Positions 33,001 through 36,964 of a stretch of DNA of 36,964 nt are shown one piece after another (position 1 is the first letter of the stretch; every line of letters starts with the position of its first letter). The DNA is from Polaromonas sp. (lineage in GTDB: Bacteria > Pseudomonadota > Gammaproteobacteria > Burkholderiales > Burkholderiaceae_C): positions 1 through 36,964 of the forward strand of contig JAURVI010000019.1 in assembly GCA_030655515.1 (NCBI GenBank), written 5' to 3'. The notes beneath the pieces were generated by a model. That model had not been told where the DNA came from and made no database searches. It worked only from the letters and a program-made list of their open reading frames with translations. The position numbers and the translations under genes were made by a program.

Positions 33001-33023
33001 GGGACTTCCCCATCAGGAGTCCC
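33001..33023 (+). promoter_or_regulatory. Hairpin over the ribosome-binding site of the DUF1127 gene
   Basis: GGGACT-N11-AGTCCC forms a 6-bp stem ending 3 bases before the ATG at 33027. The Shine-Dalgarno-like CAGGAG (33014-33019) is partly in the loop and partly in the stem. It could limit translation, but the stem is short. Confidence 0.3.
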
Positions 33024-33026
33024 GCC

Positions 33027-33251
33027 ATGCCGCACAAGACCGTCGCCCGTCCCTTCCTTGCCATCGCGCGCGTACTTGCACGACTGGCCCGGCGGGTGCC
33101 GCGTGGGCCGGCGCAGCACAAGGGGCTGCGGCGCAGCCGGGCCGAGCTGGAACAGATGAGCGCGCGGGAGCTGAACGACCTCGGCATAGGCCGCGGCGAC
33201 ATTCCCGCCCTGCTCGACGACCCGGTGGCCTGGCGCAGGGACCGGCGCTGA
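33027..33251 (+). CDS. DUF1127 (YjiS-like) small protein
   Basis: A 74-residue basic protein. The C-terminal half carries the DUF1127 pattern: RAELEQMSARELNDLGIGRGDIPALL (about 38-63), where the family consensus is L-x-x-L-S-D-x-x-L-x-D-I-G-L-x-R-x-D-I. The N-terminal half is Arg/Ala-rich. Function is poorly known; some family members are linked to RNA binding and phosphate or carbon metabolism in alphaproteobacteria. It is transcribed divergently from a LysR regulator that may control it. Confidence 0.82.
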   Translation: MPHKTVARPFLAIARVLARLARRVPRGPAQHKGLRRSRAELEQMSARELNDLGIGRGDIPALLDDPVAWRRDRR

Positions 33252-33344
33252 ACCGCCGGGCGCACAAAATTTCAATGCACAAGGCCGTCAACCGGCGTAG
33301 CATGATGCGTGTGTTCCCAAGCGTCTTTCTGGAGGTGCTGCATC

Positions 33345-33506
33345 ATGAACATCGTGCTGGCGGCCATTGTTCTGGCCCTTGTCTGTCTGCTGGTGATCTG
33401 GCTGCTGCCAGGCTGGCGCGCGCTGAGTGCGCAACTCGGCAACCTGTTTCCCGGCGCGCCGGCAAGTCACCCCGGCTTCCCTCGGGCCCGTTTCGCGCCG
33501 GCCTGA
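33345..33506 (+). CDS. Small single-span membrane protein
   Basis: A 53-residue protein with one membrane helix at the N-terminus (MNIVLAAIVLALVCLLVIWL, residues 1-20) followed by a short Pro/Ala-rich tail. A strong GGAGGT lies 8 bases before the ATG, supporting expression. It ends 9 bases before the convergent merR stop. No family was recognised. Confidence 0.6.
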   Translation: MNIVLAAIVLALVCLLVIWLLPGWRALSAQLGNLFPGAPASHPGFPRARFAPA

Positions 33507-33515
33507 AGAATCCAG

Positions 33516-33932
33516 TCAGTCCCCGGCCAGCGCCGTGATGATCGGGCAACGGCCATCGGCCTGTGGCGTGTCACATTGATGGATCATTTCGGCAAGAGCC
33601 GATTGCATCTTCCGCAGGTCCTCCAGCCTGGCCTGCACCATGCCCAGCTTGCGCGACGCCAACTGGCGGGTTTCGGAGCAGGCCGTCGCTTCATCGAGCT
33701 GCAGCAGCGTGGCGATTTCTTCGAGCGTGAAGCCCAGGGTCTGGGCCCGCTTGATAAAACGGATGCGCCGCACATCCCCGCTGCCGTAGGTCCGGTAGCC
33801 ACTTTGCGGTCGTTGCGGTTCATGGATCAGGCCGCTGCGCTGGTAAAACCGGACCGTCTCCAGGTTCACGCCGGCCGCACTGGCCAGGCGGCCGATTGTC
33901 AATGTCTGGCTTGGGGGCTTGACTCCGTACAT
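33516..33932 (-). CDS. merR: Mercury-responsive regulator MerR
   Basis: A 138-residue MerR. The HTH is TIGRLASAAGVNLETVRFYQ (about residues 10-29), followed by RSGLIHEPQR and GYRTYGSGDVRRIRFIKRAQ. A dimer helix follows. The three mercury-binding cysteines are in place: one in ATACSETR, then QCDTPQADGRC with the last pair nine residues apart, as in Tn501 MerR. The start ATG lies within the operator, so merR and merT are divergent from one control region. In this family the protein represses without Hg(II) and activates merT by DNA untwisting when mercury binds. Confidence 0.95.
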   Translation of the reverse strand: MYGVKPPSQTLTIGRLASAAGVNLETVRFYQRSGLIHEPQRPQSGYRTYGSGDVRRIRFIKRAQTLGFTLEEIATLLQLDEATACSETRQLASRKLGMVQARLEDLRKMQSALAEMIHQCDTPQADGRCPIITALAGD

Positions 33933-33949
33933 AAGTACAGAGTTTACAT
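33919..33949 (+). promoter_or_regulatory. merO/P operator-promoter
   Basis: A -35 TTGACT (33919-33924) and -10-like TTACAT (33944-33949) are 19 bases apart, the long spacing used by MerR-activated promoters. The dyad ACTCCGTAC-ataa-GTACAGAGT between them closely resembles the Tn21/Tn501 mer operator. Confidence 0.88.
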
Positions 33950-33977
33950 TCGACCTCATCTGAAAAATAAAATTTTT

Positions 33978-34328
33978 ATGACCACGGACACAAACACAAA
34001 AACCACGCTTGCCGCGGGCGGCCTCGCGGCGATTCTGGCCTCGGCGTGTTGCCTGGGTCCGCTGGTGCTGGTATCGGTCGGCCTGGGCGGCGCCTGGCTC
34101 GGCAACCTGGCCAGCCTGGAGCCCTACCGGCCCTATTTCATCGGCGCCGCCCTGCTTGCCCTGTTTTTGGCCGGCAGGCGCATTTACCGGCCCGAGGCCG
34201 ACTGCAAGCCAGGGGACATCTGCGCCCTGCCCGCCGCAAGAACGGGCTACAAGGCGGTGTTTTGGGCAGTGGCCGGCCTGGTCGTTATCGCGTTTTCTTA
34301 CCCCTACATCGCCCCGCTTTTTTATTGA
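33978..34328 (+). CDS. merT: Mercuric ion transport protein MerT
   Basis: A 116-residue inner-membrane protein. The first span carries the Hg(II)-binding pair C24-C25 (SACCLGPLVL), and the cytoplasmic loop has the second pair in DCKPGDIC (about 75-82). Three hydrophobic spans are visible (about 11-35, 46-64, 93-112). MerT takes Hg(II) from periplasmic MerP and passes it inward, normally to the reductase MerA, which is not encoded here. It begins 29 bases after the promoter -10. Confidence 0.95.
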   Translation: MTTDTNTKTTLAAGGLAAILASACCLGPLVLVSVGLGGAWLGNLASLEPYRPYFIGAALLALFLAGRRIYRPEADCKPGDICALPAARTGYKAVFWAVAGLVVIAFSYPYIAPLFY

Positions 34329-34353
34329 TCCCACGCCCCACCGAGGATGGACC

Positions 34354-34650
34354 ATGCTGCCCAAAAAATTTACCCTCCACGCCACCTTGCTGGCTCTGCC
34401 GCTGCTTGCAGCGCAGGCACAAGCGGCCATCCAGACCGTGACGCTGGACGTGCCCGGCATGACCTGCTCTACCTGTCCCCTCACCGTCAAACAAGCCTTG
34501 TCAAAAGTCAAGGGCGTGACCGGCACCCAGGTGAGTTATGAAAAACGCCAGGCTGTGGTCACTTTTGATGACGCGAAAACCTCGGCACCCGCGCTGACCA
34601 AAGCGACCGGGAATGCCGGCTACCCGTCCACCGTCAAAACGCAGCCATGA
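34354..34650 (+). CDS. merP: Periplasmic mercury-binding protein MerP
   Basis: A 98-residue protein with a signal peptide (to about AQAQA at 20-24) and one heavy-metal-associated domain. The metal site is GMTCSTCP with C38 and C41. The rest follows the HMA fold (VKQALSKVKGVTG, then VVTFDDAK and ATGNAGYPS). It carries Hg(II) to MerT. It starts 25 bases after merT, and its stop overlaps the next start by 4 bases (ATGA). Confidence 0.95.
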   Translation: MLPKKFTLHATLLALPLLAAQAQAAIQTVTLDVPGMTCSTCPLTVKQALSKVKGVTGTQVSYEKRQAVVTFDDAKTSAPALTKATGNAGYPSTVKTQP

Positions 34651-34859
34651 GCGGCGTCATTCTTGAGTCACTGCTGACCTGTCCGAAGTGCGGCCATGCG
34701 GAAACGGAAACCATGCCGACCGACGCATGCCAGTTTTTTTATGAGTGCGTGGCCTGCAAGGCCCTGTTGCGGCCCGAGGCGGGCGATTGCTGCGTGTTTT
34801 GCTCTTACGGCTCGGTCACATGCCCGCCGATACAAGAGCAGCGCGGCTGCTGCGGCTGA
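34647..34859 (+). CDS. GDCCVxC-domain small Cys-rich protein
   Basis: A 70-residue cytoplasmic-type protein with eleven cysteines: TCPKCGH near the start, CQFF, CVAC, then the diagnostic GDCCVFCSYG (about residues 46-55) and a CCG end. The GDCCVxC family often follows merP in mer operons and is presumed to bind mercury or other soft metals, but its role is not established. Translational coupling to merP argues for a mer function, possibly as a cytoplasmic mercury acceptor in the absence of MerA. Confidence 0.88.
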   Translation: MSGVILESLLTCPKCGHAETETMPTDACQFFYECVACKALLRPEAGDCCVFCSYGSVTCPPIQEQRGCCG

Positions 34860-34884
34860 CCGGGCCAGCCCCGGGATCAGCCTC

Positions 34885-35322
34885 TCAGTGCGTGATGACC
34901 ACCAGCACGCTGCAGGGCGCGTGTTCGATCAGCGATTTGGACACCGAGCCGCGCCACCAGCGCGCAGCCCATCCGTCCAGATGCTTGTGGCCGACCACGA
35001 TCAGGTCGGCGTCGATCTTGCGGGCGTATTTGCTGATTTCGTCGACGGTCTCGCCGACCAGCACTTCGCCCTGGGCCTTGTGACCTGATTCGGCCAACTG
35101 GCGCAAACCTTGGTCAAGAATGCCGGCGTATCTTTCTTTCTCTTGTTCGGCCAGGTTGGTGTCGTAAACGCCGCTCTCCACGCCGATCAGATTCATGTAA
35201 AGCGGCGTCACCGCGATCAGGGTCAACGACGCCTGGCTCCACTGCGCAATCTCGCGGCAGTCCAGCAGCGCTTTCTGCCCGGATTGGGAACCGTCGTAAG
35301 CCAGCAAAATTTTCTTGTACAT
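34885..35322 (-). CDS. Universal stress protein (UspA family)
   Basis: A 145-residue single-domain UspA. The N-terminal strand MYKKILLAYDGSQSGQKAL holds the conserved Asp, and the C-terminal region DADLIVVGHKHLDGWAARWW followed by GSVSKSLIEHAPCSVLVV is the family nucleotide-binding segment. The usual G-x2-G is G-H-K-H here, so ATP binding may differ. The ATG at 35322 is preceded by AGGAGA. It is divergent from the glutamate dehydrogenase gene, with 169 bases of shared promoter region, and convergent with the mer genes. Confidence 0.92.
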   Translation of the reverse strand: MYKKILLAYDGSQSGQKALLDCREIAQWSQASLTLIAVTPLYMNLIGVESGVYDTNLAEQEKERYAGILDQGLRQLAESGHKAQGEVLVGETVDEISKYARKIDADLIVVGHKHLDGWAARWWRGSVSKSLIEHAPCSVLVVITH

Positions 35323-35491
35323 GACGCATCTCCTGAATAGAGCCACCGGAACAGTTTCGAGGACAGCCTTTCCGGCGGCGCCAGCCAAGGCTATTATGTA
35401 TTATTTGCATGGATGGACATGAAGCTGGCCTTGGACAGTTGAAAGCCGCAGGCCTAAGCTCTGCGCATGGCCTATTCACAAGGAGTTTTTC

Positions 35492-36790
35492 ATGTCGCAA
35501 GCTTCCGGCCCCGGCACCCACCGCCTTCCCTCCTATCTGCAGGCCGACCATCTCGGTGCCTGGGGCAATTACCTGCAACAGGTCGATCGTGTGATACCGC
35601 ACCTGGGCAGTCTGGCGCGCTGGGCCGAAACCCTCAAGCGCCCCAAGCGCATTCTGATTGTGGACGTGCCCATCCACATGGACGACGGCACGGTGTCGCA
35701 CTTCGAAGGCTACCGCGTGCAGCACAATGTCTCGCGCGGGCCGGGCAAGGGCGGCGTGCGTTTTCACCAGGACGTGACGCTGTCCGAAGTGATGGCGCTG
35801 GCGGCCTGGATGTCGATCAAGAACGCCGCGGTGAACGTGCCTTTCGGTGGCGCCAAGGGCGGCATACGCGTCGATCCCAAAACCCTGTCATGCGGCGAGC
35901 TTGAGCGCATGACTCGCCGCTACACCAGCGAGATCGGCATCATCATCGGCCCGAACAAGGACATCCCCGCGCCCGACGTCAACACCAACGAGCAGATCAT
36001 GGCATGGATGATGGACACCTACTCGATGAACACGGGCTCGACAGCGACGGGCGTGGTCACCGGCAAGCCGGTCGATCTGGGCGGCTCGCTGGGCCGGCGC
36101 GAAGCCACGGGCCGCGGCGTGTTCACGGTAGGCGCGGAAGCAGCCAGGCACATCGGGCTGGACATCAGCAGCGCGCGGGTAGCGGTGCAGGGCTTCGGCA
36201 ATGTGGGCAGTGTCGCCGGCAAGCTGTTCGCCGAGGCCGGCGCGCGGGTGGTGGCCGTGCAGGACCATGGCGGCACGATTTACCGCGAAGCGGGGCTGGA
36301 CGTCCCCGCCCTGCTCAGGCATGTGCTTGATACCGGCAGCGTGGCCGGCTTTGCGCGGGCCGAAACCATGGCCAATGAGCTGTTCTGGGAAGTGGACTGC
36401 GAAATTCTCATTCCCGCCGCGCTGGAGCAGCAGATCACCGCGGCCAATGCCGGGCGCATCAAGGCGCGCATGATCATCGAGGGCGCGAACGGGCCGACCA
36501 CACCGGAAGCCGACGATATTTTGCAGGAACGCAATGTGCTGGTGCTGCCCGACGTGATTGCCAACGCCGGCGGCGTGACCGTCAGCTATTTTGAATGGGT
36601 GCAGGATTTTTCCAGCTTCTTCTGGGACGAAGCAGAAATCAATGCGCGCCTGGTGCGCATCATGAAAGAAGCCTTCGCCGGCGTCTGGCAGGTGGCGCAA
36701 GACCACAAGGTCAGCCTGCGCACCGCGACCTTCATCGTCGCCTGCAAACGGATTTTGCACACGCGCGAGTTGCGTGGTTTGTATCCCTGA
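35492..36790 (+). CDS. gdhA: Glu/Leu/Phe/Val dehydrogenase family, probable glutamate dehydrogenase
   Basis: A 432-residue enzyme interconverting glutamate and 2-oxoglutarate. The substrate-binding region has [14 protein letters not shown] and the catalytic-Lys motif [10 protein letters not shown] (about 117-126), with [13 protein letters not shown] following. The Rossmann domain has [13 protein letters not shown] (about 233-245). [19 protein letters not shown] and a C-terminal helix end it. The length fits the hexameric 410-450 class. An AAGGAG lies 9 bases before ATG. Cofactor (NAD or NADP) was not resolved. Confidence 0.94.
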   Translation: MSQASGPGTHRLPSYLQADHLGAWGNYLQQVDRVIPHLGSLARWAETLKRPKRILIVDVPIHMDDGTVSHFEGYRVQHNVSRGPGKGGVRFHQDVTLSEVMALAAWMSIKNAAVNVPFGGAKGGIRVDPKTLSCGELERMTRRYTSEIGIIIGPNKDIPAPDVNTNEQIMAWMMDTYSMNTGSTATGVVTGKPVDLGGSLGRREATGRGVFTVGAEAARHIGLDISSARVAVQGFGNVGSVAGKLFAEAGARVVAVQDHGGTIYREAGLDVPALLRHVLDTGSVAGFARAETMANELFWEVDCEILIPAALEQQITAANAGRIKARMIIEGANGPTTPEADDILQERNVLVLPDVIANAGGVTVSYFEWVQDFSSFFWDEAEINARLVRIMKEAFAGVWQVAQDHKVSLRTATFIVACKRILHTRELRGLYP

Positions 36791-36831
36791 TCAGTTCCGT
36801 TTCACGCCAATAGCGGAAACGCTAAGGCTAC

Positions 36832-36938
36832 GCTGAATAAGTCCGTTCGCGTTGAGCCTGTCGAAACGCTGCCCTTGCAAATCAACAACTTGCGAAGGAC
36901 TTCGACAGGCTCAGTCCGAACGGGGAGACTTATTCAGC
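36832..36938. repeat. 107-bp dispersed palindromic element
   Basis: The outer ends GCTGAATAAGT and ACTTATTCAGC are inverted repeats. Inside them CGTTCGCGTTGAGCCTGTCG (from 36844) pairs with CGACAGGCTCAGTCCGAACG (36903-36922). The element lies 42 bases after gdhA and may end its transcript. The same right arm is found inside mutL. Confidence 0.8.
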
Positions 36939-36964
36939 ATTGCCTTTAATCCGTGATCTTCGGT

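Noticed and set aside
33933..34526. Upstream extension of the merR frame
   Set aside because: It crosses the mer operator and is antisense to merT and merP; the start at 33932 matches MerR length.

Overview
The window looks like chromosomal DNA of a betaproteobacterium of the order Burkholderiales, probably Comamonadaceae (Polaromonas/Rhodoferax-like). This is inferred from high GC, the character of the housekeeping proteins (MutL, MiaA, QueG, TsaE, AmiC, GdhA), the PCuAC/DUF2946 pair, and dispersed palindromic repeats built on a TTCGACAGGCTCAG core. No rRNA or tRNA gene was recognised.

Region 1 (1-13,835) is a type I-C CRISPR-Cas locus on the minus strand. In transcription order it holds a WYL-domain regulator, cas3, cas5, cas8c, cas7, an accessory block, cas4, cas1, cas2, a leader, and an array of at least 37 repeats that runs off the left edge. 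The accessory block between cas7 and cas4 carries a BRO-N/DinD-like protein, a RelE/HigB-type toxin with its HTH antitoxin, and a HicBA pair. Between the two toxin-antitoxin modules lies a scar: about 20 codons of a second cas4 joined to the last 32 codons of a second cas7. This scar best fits recombination between two I-C loci that each carried different cargo at the same cas7/cas4 junction. The hicB ribosome-binding site lies inside the relic cas7 end.

Region 2 (13,967-22,337) is mostly housekeeping. It has an XdhC/CoxF-family protein with decayed fragments of a molybdenum-hydroxylase (CO-dehydrogenase-like) locus beside it, then a PCuAC copper chaperone and a DUF2946 protein. These are followed by queG, which diverges from and overlaps tsaE-amiC, then a DedA protein and mutL. 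MutL carries an in-frame copy of a dispersed repeat in its linker. A 163-bp imperfect palindrome separates mutL from the next operon.

Region 3 (22,556-29,444) is the most unusual part. Eight tightly coupled minus-strand genes encode an uncharacterised protein, an MglA/COG2229-like small GTPase, an ABC ATPase fused to a dual-specificity phosphatase, several Roadblock/LC7-type proteins, and a [2Fe-2S] ferredoxin / truncated haemoglobin / zinc-ribbon fusion. An FNR-type regulator with all four cluster cysteines is encoded divergently, and a 9/10 FNR box lies upstream of the operon. Together these suggest an oxygen- or redox-responsive GTPase signalling module that I cannot match to a described system.

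Region 4 (29,567-36,964) contains a Bcr/CflA-type MFS transporter and miaA, a relic XRE antitoxin, a LysR regulator divergent from a DUF1127 protein, and a small membrane protein. These are followed by a minimal mercury operon (merR, merT, merP, GDCCVxC protein) without merA, then a UspA-type protein, a glutamate dehydrogenase, and another copy of the dispersed palindromic repeat.
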